The position numbers were made by a program, and so were the translations under genes. This document shows positions 52,603 through 63,861 of a DNA stretch of 64,000 nt, piece by piece. This DNA comes from Dicaeum eximium (taxonomy: Eukaryota > Chordata > Aves > Passeriformes > Dicaeidae): NCBI GenBank assembly GCA_013396995.1, contig VWZP01002263.1, positions 127,960 through 191,959 of the forward strand. The letters are read 5' to 3'. The notes under the pieces are model-generated. The model had not been told where the DNA came from. It did not search any database and saw only the letters and a program-made list of their open reading frames with translations. The first letter of the stretch is position 1; each line of letters starts with the position of its first letter.

Positions 52603-55600
52603 CTGCAAAGACACCCCACAGCGTCAGAGCTGCTGCATGCCCAGCGCCCTTGCTGGCAGCAGCCCGGGCTCTGGGCTCAGGCTCTGGGCAGAGGCAGCTG
52701 GGCCAGCATTCCCTGGCGAGATGGCCTGTCTGCCTCTTTCTGTTTTCGGGGTGCCACGGGCTCCTCTGCGGCCGCTCCGGCCCTCCGGGGCTTTTTGTGC
52801 AAGGAATCCGGGTTACAGCGGGGAATTGATCCCACCCAGCCAGGCAGGGCTTTGCCACAGGGGAGTGGGAGGGTGTCGGTGTTAATAACAATGGTAGCCA
52901 ATTTCGGTATTGCATTTTAGAAGTACGTTAGAAAAACAGAAACAGGCAGCAGAAAAGTGGTGGGGGGGTTTCAGCTGGCAGAGAAAAGTGCAAGTGGTAT
53001 CTGCCGACCGATCCTCTGTGTTTTGGATGGAGTGTGCTCAGAGTAAACTCATGGGATGCTTGAAATAAATAAATAAATATTTAAATAATTTAAAAAAAAA
53101 AACAGATAATGGCAGCCTGCAGTGACAGTGCAACAGCAACACAAAGAAGCAGCAGCCAAAGCTAACGCTAAGGGTTACTGGGGGTGAGGGGGCACTGTGG
53201 GTGGAAGGAAGATGCCATCGACAGAACACAAAGAACAAACATGGAACACGCTGCTCCAGACCCATTCCAGCTCGGGGGGCTCCCAGGCTCCAGGAACCCA
53301 CGTGCCTGGCTGATTGTCCTTGCACAGAACGTGCCAGCCTCCACTCGGAGCAGACAGCTTAGGGGTGTGTGCTGCTAAATTGGTGTAACCCATCACCAGA
53401 CCCAGCCTGCTAACAGTGGGATATCTGCAGTGGGATACAGCACTGGAGGGCCAAGCCAAGGAGTTGTTGGCATAGTCAGAGATGACCGTTTCCCTCTTTA
53501 CCCCAAAAAATAATAATAATGCAGCTGCATAAAGCAGTGCTAGAGATACCAGGAAGGTAACTGTGCTCTCCATGCCACCAGCTGATTGGCTTTTGTTCTT
53601 TGAGAAGGGAAAATGTCTCATTTGCTCAACCAAAACAAGTTGCATGTGGGAACTCTTCCCAGTCCAGCCCATTGAGAAACAAAATGGAGGGAAAAATGGT
53701 GCACAGAAGGCATAAACATTAGGGAACAGTTCAGACACACTGCTCAGGAGACTCACGTGCTACCACAGCCCTTTGGGGTTTGGATCCCAGCACCTCAGTG
53801 TGTGCTACAGCATTAATCAGCAATGTCTGCTTTTCTCAGCAGGCTCCCCCACAGGGGTGAGTGCTCGGGTGCAAAAACAAAGCAGAATTTAAGTCCTGCT
53901 TCTGTTACAGCTCTGAAGACACTGAGCTCTGTGTAAAGCCAACTGAGGAGAAGGAGGCACGAGGCACAAGGCCTGCCTTAGTCCTCATCCCAATCCAGCT
54001 GATGGGAGCAGGGACAACACGAAGCTGAAGAGTTACAGGCCTTTCCTCCCATGCTGAAATGAACCCAGCAGAACACAACTGCCTAAGAAGGAATGTGCTC
54101 CTCAGCCAGGCAAAGCTCCTACTCTTCTAACAGTATTTCACCTGGAACATATAATTTTAAATGAAAATTTTCCTTCTGAAACGTTTCCTGAACAATTTCT
54201 AAAAAATCTTTCCAAAGAGTTGAGAATGAAAGGCTGGGTGTTTTCAGACACTGCTGTGCACTCACTGAGCCAGTTTGCAAAACAGCTGGAAATCCACACT
54301 TGGAAAATCAATCTTAAAAGCACAAGATTGGTGAGTAGAGGCATCTTCTCACTGAAAGGAAAATTGGATCTACCAGGCACGTCTCTAACACACTCAGGGC
54401 ACAGGGAGCAGGAGGAGCTGGAATGGGTAGGAGGTCAGCGTGCTGGGCCAGGACTGGGTACTGCTCAGCTAGAGAACTGATTGGGTTTACTTGCCTGTTG
54501 GAATTATCTCATCCCCATTTATGACCTGTAATTTAACACAGCGGAGATGTCACTCGCAATAGCAACTGGGCCAGGTCTCTTTGCAGCTGCGCCGCTTTGA
54601 AGAGAGAGTCTGGCCAGACCTATCCCTGCTCAGGCTCCAGAGCCAGGAGGACAGCTCATGTCTGTGTGCATTGGGGCAGTGCTGGGAGCTGCACTGCACC
54701 CCTCAAACCATCCTGGGCTGCTGTCCCTAAGCACAGGACTCCAGGTCACTGCTGCTCCTGGCAGCCTTTAACTCTTCAGCCAGGAGTGATGAGCCACGTT
54801 CCAGTCCCACTCGAATCTCACACAAAAAAAGACCTTTCCTTTTCCAGCCACTGAAGGAACCAGACTAAATAAAATCTTCCAAGCATGACTTCAAGGGACT
54901 GCTACAGAACCCAGCAGACACCTGGGCTCCCCTGGTGAGTCTGTCCTGAATCTTCCACCAGTTTCCTCCTCTGCTCAGGTACTCGAGGAAAGGCAGTGAC
55001 CACTGCACTTCCCCCATGCACTGCCTGACAATGAAGCAGTTGAGGTTTGCCAGTGACCTTGCTTGACCAAGATAAATCATTAATGCTGCTATTTTGCTCC
55101 TGTTTTTTCACCAGTTTCCACCACAGGTGATAAATGCTGTATCACTTGATGAAATGTGATCAAGGACTACACCCTTCCGGCCCTGAGGGTTTGAAGGTCT
55201 CACAAGTCAGCAGTGGTCCCCTCTGCCAGCTGGTGACACTGGGATCACAGTGGTCCATGCTCCACCTTGCTAGCCCATAACCAACATCAGGGCTGAGAGC
55301 CTCCTGGCACACACAGCTAACAGGGAAGTTTCTTACTCAGTCACAATCTCTCCCCTTCAAAAATCACTTTGCACGTTTGCTCAGTGCCCCTTCCACCTTC
55401 TTGAAGCAGATGAAAAATGCATCCACCCATTTCAGAATCCAGGCTGCTGCCTGGATGAGCTGCCATTCCATGTCTGTAACAGCAAGATTCCCTGACTGTG
55501 CCTATCTCCAAAAAACACAGCTCTTTGCTGCTTTATATTTTCCCTACAGTTCCACATGAGTTCAAATATTTCCAATACTCCAATGCCATGTTTAACCGTG

Positions 55601-56401
55601 TTCAGCTGAGACTCCCACCACCACTCTTTGTGTCGGGAATAACTTAGGTTATTCCTGAAAATAATTATTAAAAAAAGTTTCCATTTGGAACTACTGAAAA
55701 GCCCAGAAGCAGGAAAGAGACCCTCCAAACGCAAATACCACAAAGGTAACACGGCAGGCAGATACAAACCAGTCCCAGGCTCTGTTGTGGGATCAGCACA
55801 GACACAGAGGAAAAGCTGGAATGACCCCACAGGATACACCCACATGCACTTCCCGCTGCCCCCACAGTGACCGAGGCGGGAGCTGCAGGTCTGTGGGAAA
55901 TGGGCATTTCCCCAGGACTGCCGGGGACAGCCAGTGGGGTGAAATGCCACACGTGACATTCCCAGGACAATGCTCCATTGCAGCATTCTCTTTCCTGGAC
56001 TCAACTGTCCAAAGCCATGCTGTTGCTGGCACAGTTGAGATGCATGCACATGGCAGCTAAACTACGCTGGGGTGAGGCACAGCTTTTCCAGAGGTCCCAG
56101 GCCCACACTTGGAACAACATCTACACAATGCACTGCTATTCCTTTACTCCCTTGGGATCTCACAAAGTAGCAGAGGTTTTGGAGACGTGATCAGTCCTGG
56201 GATTTGTTGCCAGGCTGCCTCAAAGCCCAGGTCAGACAGTATTAAATAAAGCCCAAAGCTGTCTCCCAGAGGCAATAAGTGACATGTGTCACACTGCAGG
56301 CTGGTAGGCTTGGAAGATAGAGAACAGTGCTGGGGCAGGAGAGAGGGGCCAAGAATAGGTTCTACACACAGGTTCTGGGAGATCCCGAGCTCTTTACCTA
56401 C
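52603..56401 (-). other. RASAL2: RASAL2 last intron
   Basis: This 3.8-kb intron has GT at its 5' end and AG at its 3' end. It contains an (AAAT)n patch with an A run at 53,061-53,103 and an open minus-strand frame of 193 codons (53,175-53,756) of unknown meaning. No further exon is needed, because the flanking exons join in phase with the family sequence. Confidence 0.85.
53061..53103. repeat. (AAAT)n patch with A run
   Basis: AAATAAATAAATAAATATTT is followed by a run of about 12 A, inside the last RASAL2 intron. Confidence 0.9.
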
Positions 56402-56489
56402 CTGTGCATTAATAATTTTCTGCTTTGTATCAATGACTGCTTGCACCTCAGCGTGATCCTTTTTCAGCTCTTCTTCAATGGCCTTGAGT
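56402..56489 (-). CDS. RASAL2: RASAL2 coding exon (coiled coil, KAIEEELKKDHAE)
   Basis: This short exon of 88 nt is one base completing a split Arg codon plus 29 codons. The acceptor is TTTGCTCATCAG and the donor is CAG before GTAGGT. It encodes visible residues 461-489, LKAIEEELKKDHAEVQAVID followed by TKQKIINAQ, and continues the coiled coil. The EEELKKDHAE-QAVID-KQKI-AQ block is highly conserved in RASAL2. The exon sits inside a longer open frame that reads into both introns, so exact ends come from the splice consensus and from frame agreement with its neighbours. Confidence 0.95.
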
Positions 56490-56926
56490 CTGATGAGCAA
56501 AGAGAGGGACAAATTAGGACAATTTAATATTATTCCCAAGTGTTTCAGGTACTCTGGCCTGTTGGTTTGACTTCTCTCCTTCTCCTGGCTTTCCAAGAGA
56601 AGAATTCTGCTGCTGTCAGGAAAGCTTATCTCTCCATCTGACACTCCCAGTTGCCCAACCTTGTTATTTTCAGAATGGACATTGCCAAGAATGCCACTGC
56701 TCTGAAAAACTAATTTCATGTACAGATTCCAAACAACGACAACAAAAAAGACCTAGACTTAGAGACCTAAGTTAAAAATTCCTAAATGTTTTCTTTTACC
56801 TTCCTGACAATCTCAGGCAAGTTTCCACCCCTGCATCCCCATTTCTCCAGCTCTAAGGACGGAGCGGCGCAGCAGAGCCGCTTGTCTTGTTTGGAAAGCC
56901 CAGTCCCGAGCTTTCCAAAGCCTCAC
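56490..56926 (-). other. RASAL2: RASAL2 intron (437 bp)
   Basis: A short intron between the two coiled-coil exons, splitting an Arg codon after its second base. Nothing else was recognised in it. Confidence 0.9.
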
Positions 56927-57129
56927 CTGCTGATGATGCTTCTCATCTGGCTGTCCTTCTCCTCCTGCTGCCTGCGCAGCCTGTCCTCACAGAGGTCCAG
57001 TCGGAATGTGTAGTCTGTGAGCAGCCTCGAGATCTCGTGCTCCTGCAGCATGAGCCGCCGCTGGTGGTCCTCCAGCTGGCGGCTGGACACCCGCAGCTGC
57101 TCCTTCAGCTTGGCGATCTCCTGCTCGTA
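56927..57129 (-). CDS. RASAL2: RASAL2 coding exon (start of C-terminal coiled coil)
   Basis: This exon of 203 nt encodes visible residues 393-459 plus two bases of a split Arg codon. The acceptor is GGCACCCCCAG before TAC and the donor is AG before GTGAGG. The product starts YEQEIAKLKEQLRVSSRQLE, continues with EHEISRLLTDYTFRLDLCED and ends RLRRQQEEKDSQMRSIIS. Charged and hydrophobic residues alternate in heptads with no proline, as in a coiled coil. The C-terminal coiled coils of the family mediate self-association and partner binding. Similarity to mammalian RASAL2 is high at both ends; the middle (LTDYTFRLDLCED) seems more diverged, judged from memory only. Confidence 0.95.
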
Positions 57130-58185
57130 CTGGGGGTGCCAGGCAGGCAGGAGGGAATCAGGTGCAAAGGAGAAAAAAGAAGAGGTCAGACCCTTATAAT
57201 GCTCTGCTGCTCTTTAGGGGAACATTGGGTTTTTGTTTTTTTTTAAGTGAAAAATAAGCTGATTGAAGTTGAGGAAGTGAGAAGCAAACATAGGGGCGAC
57301 CATAGAGAAGGAGCACGTGGGCTCCCACCGGGCATCCAGCCGCTCCCACGCTGTGGGGTATCACTCTGCAGCACAATTCCAGCAGTCAGAGGGCTCCCCA
57401 GCCCTGACTGGTCAGATCCTGCCTTACTCCAGCAGTTCTCAGGCAGATGCTGCTAACAATGCTCAACTGCAGAAATAGCCTGGGGTGCCCAAACTTACAA
57501 ACCCAGACCTGTGTGGGACCCAAATAACTCATTCTGCAGGACCTAATAAATCAGGGCAGCTCAGAGCAAACCAGCCACTGCAAACCAGAGCCTGTCAGGT
57601 TACTTGGCTCAGCTTTCATTCTTCTTGTCTCTCTGGGCAATCATTTCTGCAATAGTGCCAAGAATCTCAGTATTTTCCTTTGTTTTGGGTTCATTCACCT
57701 TTTCTAACAATCCTATTTCTGCTTCTTTGTCCACTCAATGCTCTCCTCACTCCCTGCCTTCTCAAAATACCAAACCTCTTACACAACACCTCCATCTCCA
57801 CAGCAACAAATGGCTGTAACTGTATTTGGAAAAATGGGATCTACTCCTGAAAAAACACACTTTCAAAAACAGATCATGCAGATTTCTGTGCAGCTCAGAA
57901 ACCTTGTAGTACCTGGACAACCGGCATTTGCCTCAGGAGAAGCTCAAGTCAAAATCTGACTGCTGCTACTGATGAAAGCTGAGCTGCAGCCCTGCACAGT
58001 CCCTGTGTATGTCCTAAGCTATGCTCAGTGGGGTTAACAATCCTGATTTACTTTATTTACGGAGTTAGTGATCGCTATAACCAATATAAGCTGTGTGAGA
58101 ATGTGTGACAGCAGGGCCTGAAAGTCCCCCTGAACTCGCTGTGGGGTGCACAGCACTCAGTGGCTGCATGCAGGATCAAATCTAC
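57130..58185 (-). other. RASAL2: RASAL2 intron (about 1.06 kb)
   Basis: A phase-0 intron between the codons for AEK and YEQE. It has a short T run near 57,230 and no recognised repeat or extra exon. Confidence 0.9.
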
Positions 58186-58320
58186 CTTCTCAGCATTCTT
58201 GACTTGGTCCAGGTTTTGAGTCATGTCCTTCTTGGTTTCCTCGTACTGCCCATTGTTGAACACCCATGCAGCCGTCCTCTCCACCGGGGACAGCGTGGTT
58301 GAGTCCACTGGTGACTGCAC
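58186..58320 (-). CDS. RASAL2: RASAL2 coding exon (SPVERTAAW motif)
   Basis: This exon of 135 nt is 45 whole codons, phase 0 at both ends, with acceptor CTCTGCCCCAG and donor AAG before GTAGAT. It encodes visible residues 348-392: VQSPVDSTTLSPVERTAAWV, then FNNGQYEETKKDMTQNLDQV and KNAEK. The SPVERTAAW-NNGQYEE block is the clearest RASAL2 signature in the window and marks the change from the disordered linker to the C-terminal coiled coil. Being symmetric, the exon could be skipped without a frameshift, but nothing here shows that it is. Confidence 0.95.
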
Positions 58321-61300
58321 CTGGGGCAGAGACACCTGTTAGCATTCACCACAGAAACCAGCTCTGAAATCCACTTTACCTGGAGGAGAAAGATATCCAT
58401 GGATCTGTCAGCCTCAAGGCATCCCCAAAATGCCTCCTGCAGGGATGCTCCATCCTCCCTTGACTTTGGACCTACAGCACGTACCTGAATCCCTCTAAAA
58501 CCAATGCACTTTTGAAATTTTTCTTCCTCTCCAAGTGAGCTTCTCTCTGAAAAACTCTTGTTTCCCAATCCTGTTCACATCCACCTCTTCCCTTTGCCAC
58601 ACTGTCAGCAAGGCTTTCTCACCCTGCCAAGTCTTGCACAGAGAAAACCCAGTGATAAAGCTCTGCTTGCAGCATGCTCAGGTGAGACAGGTTGGTTTCC
58701 CTGGAGTGCCGAGGAGCTGAACTTGGGAGCAGCTTCCTCAGCCAGGCTGGGACAGACTGCAGTGGAGCATGGAACTGCACAGCCTGGATCCAGGACAGCG
58801 TGGCAGGATTTAATGTGGCAGGGAGGTGTGACATGATTACAGCAGTGCCTGGCAGATTTGGACAGTCCACTGCAGCGTAGCTGCCCTGCCAGGGCCAGCT
58901 GTGCTGACTGGGAGAAATGTCCAACCTCTTTGGAGGCTCTCTCTCTGCTCTTCAAGGCAATCCAAAAAGGGAAAAGAGAAGAAAAGAGACAAGAAGCTCT
59001 CTGCCTGGCTGGGGAAAACATGGCTTGCTATAAATTCCAAGCAATTTTCACAGACAAAGACAAGTTTATAAGTGCAGGAATTAGCATAATTACTCCTGAA
59101 AGAGCAACATTGTCTTATGTTTTTGAGAAATGCAAAAGATCAACTTCTCCCCAGCTGCAGCTTTCTTTTTGTGCCCAGGCAGCTCTTCAGCTCCCTGCCT
59201 GGCCCAGTGGTGCATCCAAGTGCACTGGCTGGAGCTTCTGAAGTCCCAGTCTCAGCCAGGAGCTCTCCATGGGGGAGGAACAGCTTCTTTAGGAGTCAGG
59301 GATCATGTCACCCTCCTGCTCAGGAAGACAGGGCTGGTGGGTGCTGGATTTGCTCCCACAGCTCAGCTGTCCTGAGCAGCCATGGACACTCCAGCACGGG
59401 AAGAAGCTTCAGCAGAAATGTAAAGGCAAAGAAAAGGCATAGGAATTAGGCAAAAATCCTTGGATTTAGGCAAAGGCCTTTTTCCTAGAAGGAAGTCTTC
59501 ACAACAAGAAAGCTAATAGCCCCTTGGGTGTAGTGTGGCTGCCTGGCAAAGCTCCTTAATTCAGATTTTTTTGATGGCATTTGCTGTCAAGCAGCCAGAG
59601 CAAGGGAGACCATGGACCATGCATGGGTGTGAATCACTGGAGAAAGGAGGAACAGGACGGATGAACACTGCCACCACCCACTGGAGCTACAGGGGACTCA
59701 GACAGCAGAAAGGTGACTACAGAGTACATCCCCAACCCTGCATCAGACTGCTGAGCAGCAGCAAACCTGGCCAAACAAGCTTCTAAGTGTAGGACAGAAG
59801 ATTTCCAGCAGCCAAATTCTGGAAGCTGTCAAAGACCAAGCGGATGGCAAGTCACACAGGCTAATGGGTTACAAGTTATTCTCTAATAAAGGGCAAAAAA
59901 AGAATTAGTCTGCTAGGATCATGTATTTATTCCCCTCTTTGCCTCTCTTCCAGAGGAACACACTGACATTTCTGTTCCCACCTACCTCCTAAATGGAAAT
60001 GGAAGGCAAAAAGTGACCTCTCCCAGCAAACAAAGGGCCCAGCTCTATATTCAGAAACAAATAGGACTTGTAGAGAACAGAGTCTAATAATTATAACGCC
60101 CACAAAACATGCCTAGAAAGAACATGCCCAGAAAGAACATGCCCAACTTCTCTTTTCTCTTTCTCTTTTTTAAAGAAGAACAGAATTCCACAGCAAGATT
60201 TGCAATTAAAAGGACGCAATGGAATTTGCCTTGAAAAAAATGTTGGCCACTCCATTTGGCACCATTCAGGACGTTGTTCATGGGTGTGGGGAAGGAGAGA
60301 ACAAACTGATTTCTCTGAATAAAGCAGCAGCAAGTACTCTAATGAATCCAGTGGAAACAATTAGTATAGAAAGTATAGTGGGAAAACAAGTGGATGCACA
60401 TCCCCTTCACAGTTATCCTTGTTACTGGCCTAAAATGTGCTACCAGAACCACATAAGGCCTGGTTGTATTCCACAAACATCCTTCTCCTAGCCATGCCCC
60501 TCTGGCCCATTGTTAAACACACACACACTTCAAATAATTAACAATTACCTCTTTGGGTTCTACTAACTTGGCATACTAAGCTTTGGCTTGTGAGTCAGTG
60601 TTTCTGGTCTCATACTTCAATGAAATTGAGGTACCAAAGTACTTTGAAGCCCTGATTGCTCCTGGGTTCCCAGGCATTACCCAGGTTTTCCTGTGACATT
60701 CAGGAGTTTGCTGAGAAAGCTCCACTGTCAGGGAACACCAAGAAAACCTCAGGCACAGCAGAGGTTGTTCTGCCTTCCCCCTGCAAAAGCTCTGACCTGC
60801 AGATCATTTTTTCGACCTTCACTACAGCATTAAAATACTCAGTTCCTCTTTAAAATTAAAGTAATTTAGGAAAAATATTCTCATACACAGTAAATCACAA
60901 CAGGATTATTATTAAAAAAAAAAAGATAAAGGAATGTTGGCTTTTGGACAGGAAAACCTTGATTTATAGTTGCCTATGAGCAACTGATAATGTGCATTAG
61001 GAGTTGGTAGATATAAGCACTCCTTTCCAGAAAAAATTTGCATTATTCATAGTTTGGGATGATTAGTGAAAAAGCAGCAATTATTTGAGGAACAGCAAGA
61101 GATTGCTTCATCATCGTGAAATATGGATTTCTCCACACTTTAGACAACTGTGCTTATTTGTTATTTTGGCAGCAGTTATTCTGTGATGTTTTATCTTTGT
61201 TCATTTCCCTGTTTTGAGGTAGCTCTGCTTTTAAATTGGCACCAGAGGGCAAATACAGTCTCACATGGCGATCTGAGCTACCACTACAAAGCTGCTCCTC

Positions 61301-61602
61301 GTTTTTTTTCTTTCTATTCAGGGAAATTTTCCAGTTCTGTTTCTTACAGCAGGTTTGCTGCTACCTTAGTAAATGGAAAACAGGTTTTTTTTCCCTTTAA
61401 ATTTAGTACAAAAGCATCCCAGTGGCACAGATAAGGTGGCTTGCCAAGCTTGTGAGGGTGACAAGCACAACTATTCCTTACACTTGGCCACTGGCAGAAG
61501 CGCTGCAACTCTCGATTCAGCTGGACTCCAAGGTCAAGAAAGCTCTGGAGGAGGGAGCAGCGGGCTGAACACAGCAGAGGCCCGGAGGCAGGATTTCCTT
61601 AC
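58321..61602 (-). other. RASAL2: RASAL2 intron (about 3.3 kb)
   Basis: A phase-0 intron between TRQ and VQSP. It contains a direct 15-bp duplication (unit AGAAAGAACATGCCC, 60,116-60,145), a short A run near 60,914 and several chance open frames. No repeat family was recognised. Confidence 0.85.
60116..60145. repeat. 15-bp tandem duplication
   Basis: AGAAAGAACATGCCC occurs twice in tandem, with a partial degenerate copy just before it, in a RASAL2 intron. Confidence 0.9.
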
Positions 61603-62464
61603 CTGCCGCGTTTGCTGCCGGTGAATCGCCCGCACCTTGGGGATGGGGCTTCCCCTGGAGGACGAGGACTGGTGCCGGGAGCGGGTGCCGTTCTGGACGG
61701 GCTCGATGCCCGTGGCCCCCGAGGCTCCGGACACGCTGCCCGTGCTGCGCGGGGAGGGGCTGTGCCCCAGGGCGTGCAGCGTTTTGGCCCTGGTGCCCAG
61801 CACGGCTTGGTCCATCTTGCGGATCTGCGCCTGGCTGCTGCTGTTCTGGCGGGGCAGCGCCACCGGCACGTGCTTGTCCGGGCCCGCGCGGCGCCGCGCA
61901 GAGTCCTCGCTCTGCGAGCTGCGCTTGGTGGAGTCCTCCAGGCTGCTGTTGCTGCGCCCGTTGGGCTTGAAGTCCTCGCTGTTGCTGCGGCTCCGGGAGC
62001 TGGCGGTGCTCAGGTCCTCTGGGCTGGAGTCCACAGAAGCCTTGGCCGTGGGGGTGCCCGGGTTGTTGAGCTGGTAAACCGGGTTCTGGAATGAGAGAGG
62101 CCGGAGGCTGCCCGGTTGGTTCCACGCCGGGTGCAGCGGCCTCCGGACCTGGGGAGCGCTCTGGGGGGTGCTCTGGGTGTCCCACAGCTGTTTGATGTTG
62201 GCCACCTGGGTGACGGAGAGCTGGCTGCCCGCCAGGCGCAAAGGCACGTCGTGCATCGTGGAAGCGGTGTCGCTGTGAGCTGTGTGAGGGTCCTGCAGGT
62301 CCATGAGAGAGATGCTACGTCCGTTGGGCAAGACACTTACCTTCTCATCCTTATCTGAGCAAGTCATGCTCTGGGTGGATGCCTGCTGAACCAGCAGTAA
62401 GGTCTTGCCCCTAAAATGTCCATCTGAATTCTCCTGGGTTGGAGACTTCACTTTGTTTATGTCA
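61603..62464 (-). CDS. RASAL2: RASAL2 large Ser/Pro-rich linker exon
   Basis: This exon of 862 nt encodes visible residues 61-347. Its first base completes the split Gly codon, and it ends on CAG before GTAAGG. The acceptor is TTTTCACCCCACAG. The sequence begins DINKVKSPTQENSDG, then runs through KTLLLVQQASTQSMTCSDKD, PNGRSISLMDLQDPH, QLSVTQVANIKQLWDTQSTP, APQVRRPLHPAWNQPG and LSFQNPVYQLNNPG. It then enters a Ser/Arg-rich low-complexity region (SSRSRSNSEDF, STKRSSQSEDSARRR) and ends at KVRAIHRQQTRQ. This is the disordered, phosphorylation-prone linker of the RASAL2/DAB2IP/SYNGAP group. The 3' two-thirds is notably GC- and CpG-rich compared with the flanking introns, which keeps antisense frames open over it. 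A perfect internal donor (AAG then GTAAGT) lies at 62,335-62,341. Confidence 0.94.
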
Positions 62465-62771
62465 CTGTGGGGTGAAAAGGAATTTGGTTAATTTTTGAGC
62501 AGCCAAGACCCCGAGAGATCTGTCCCAGAGAAGTCTTTCTACCTCACTTAACCTCCTCCCACTGAAAGCTTCAAGGAGCCAGACTTCCTTTTATGAGCTC
62601 TTTGTGTGCAAGTCAGAACACACTCTCTCTTAATTACCACTTATCTTGGAGAACTGTGTTTGATTCAAGAAGTCCTTCATCTTTATTTTTTTTTACAGGT
62701 GAAATCTAAACCATTCCCACTAAATGCTCCCCCCTTAGTCACTGATGCCATTTAACCCTTTGCCATTACAT

Positions 62772-63037
62772 AACAAGAGATGGGACAAATGGAAATTGCC
62801 TCAACTTGTGCCAGGGATGGTTTAAATTGGATACCAGGTACACATTTCTTCACCCAAAGGATTGTCAACATTGGGTCAGGCTGCCTAGGCAGTGGTGGAG
62901 TCACCATCCTTGGAAGGTGTTTAGATGTGGCACACGAGGACATGGTTTAGTGGTGGCCTTGGCAGTGCAGGGCTAATGGTTGGGCCTGATATTCTTACAG
63001 GGCTTTTCCAACCTCAATGATTCTATGACTCTGTGAG
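62772..63037 (+). repeat. CR1 LINE 3' end
   Basis: The sequence matches the remembered avian CR1 3' region in order: a GCCTCAACTTGTGCCAGGG-like block, GGCTGCCTAGGCAGTGGTGGAG, a TCACCATCCTTGGAAGGTGT-like block, a GACATGGTTTAGTGG-like block, and the terminal TTTTCCAACCTCAATGATTC with ATTCTATGACTCTGTGA octamer repeats. The 5' end is truncated, as is usual for CR1. It lies in a RASAL2 intron, antisense to the gene. Confidence 0.92.
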
Positions 63038-63574
63038 TTATGGAGGTCTTAAAACTCAGCAAGAGTTGTGTGAAGGCTCCTTCAGAGCTGGATGTAAGCT
63101 CAGGGGGCACATGACAAACTGGCCCTTGTACCTGACAGCACAGGTACTGCTCTGGGGCCTGCAGCAGCTGAGTCCTTTGGCAGCTCTGCCATGTCACAAC
63201 TCCAGATTAACAACTGTTACAGCATAAGAAATGCTGCACGAAACACAGGAGGGACCATTTCTGCTGTTCCATGGGTAATAAGTTTCACCTACAGCTCAGG
63301 TTTTCCATTAGCAGCCTGATGGTCAGAAAGAAACACGGTGGCTGACTGTGCACTTAGGCTGGAAGTAAATCACAGAACTGTTTTTTTAATCAGCTCAAGT
63401 CATTGACTCCCAGAGATGTGGTTGAGTCCTGGGTAAGTCCAAAGCTCCAGGTGCCCAGTGCCACCTTGTGCACCTCTTACTGGGTTGGTGTATTCCCCAT
63501 GAGAGAGGCCCGAGCTCCCCATTCCACAGCGGGGCTGGGCAGCCAGCTCAGATGATGAAGCCCTCAACTCTTGG

Positions 63575-63640
63575 AACCTCAGAACAGTTCGGGCTGGAAG
63601 GAGACCTCCAAGATCATCTCGTTCCAACTCCTCACAGCTT
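63575..63640 (-). repeat. CR1 LINE 3' end fragment
   Basis: The plus strand shows the antisense CR1 end: CAGAACAGTTCGGGCTGGAA, GGAGACCTCCAAGATCATCT, then CGTTCCAACTCC. Only about 65 bp is recognisable. It is diverged and lies beside a RASAL2 exon donor. Confidence 0.75.
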
Positions 63641-63682
63641 TAACAACCCCACAGCTGCCCTTGAGCCCTGGCTGGGACGTAC

Positions 63683-63861
63683 CCATCGCTGGGGTCCTCG
63701 GTTATCTTCTGAAGTCCCGAGGAGACACTTCCAGCGATGCATGGGTTGGAGCTGTGCTCCGTGAAACGTTTCAGCTGCTGCTGTGTGGGTGTAGGGTTGG
63801 TCATGGATTTTGTGATATCCGCAAGGATACGAGGGAGAGGTCCCAGTTTTGCCACAGTTGC
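63683..63861 (-). CDS. RASAL2: RASAL2 coding exon (post-GAP segment)
   Basis: This exon of 179 nt starts in phase 0 and ends with two bases of a split Gly codon (59 codons plus GG). The acceptor reads TTCCTACAG before GCA, and the donor is GG followed by GTACGT. It encodes residues 1-60 of the visible protein, beginning ATVAKLGPLPRILADITKSM and including TPTQQQLKRFTEHSSNP and SSGLQKITEDPSD. In RASAL2-family proteins this stretch directly follows the RasGAP domain, and its RILADITKS core is strongly conserved. It is the most upstream exon in the window; the rest of the protein is outside. A short CR1 fragment sits less than 50 bp from its donor side. Confidence 0.93.

Larger units (their letters stand above)
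62465..63682 (-). other. RASAL2: RASAL2 intron (1.2 kb) carrying CR1 copies
   Basis: This intron splits a Gly codon after its second base. It contains a 260-bp CR1 3' end on the plus strand (antisense to the gene) and a short CR1 fragment on the minus strand close to the donor. Confidence 0.88.

Noticed and set aside
52396..52920. Plus-strand 174-codon and minus-strand 149-codon frames around the last RASAL2 exon
   Set aside because: One is antisense and the other runs in a different frame from the true exon, through the intron; neither has family resemblance.
61612..62094. Long plus-strand open frames (146 and 160 codons) opposite the large RASAL2 exon
   Set aside because: They are antisense shadows of a GC-rich coding exon; composition is biased Ala/Arg/Gly/Leu with no recognised domain.
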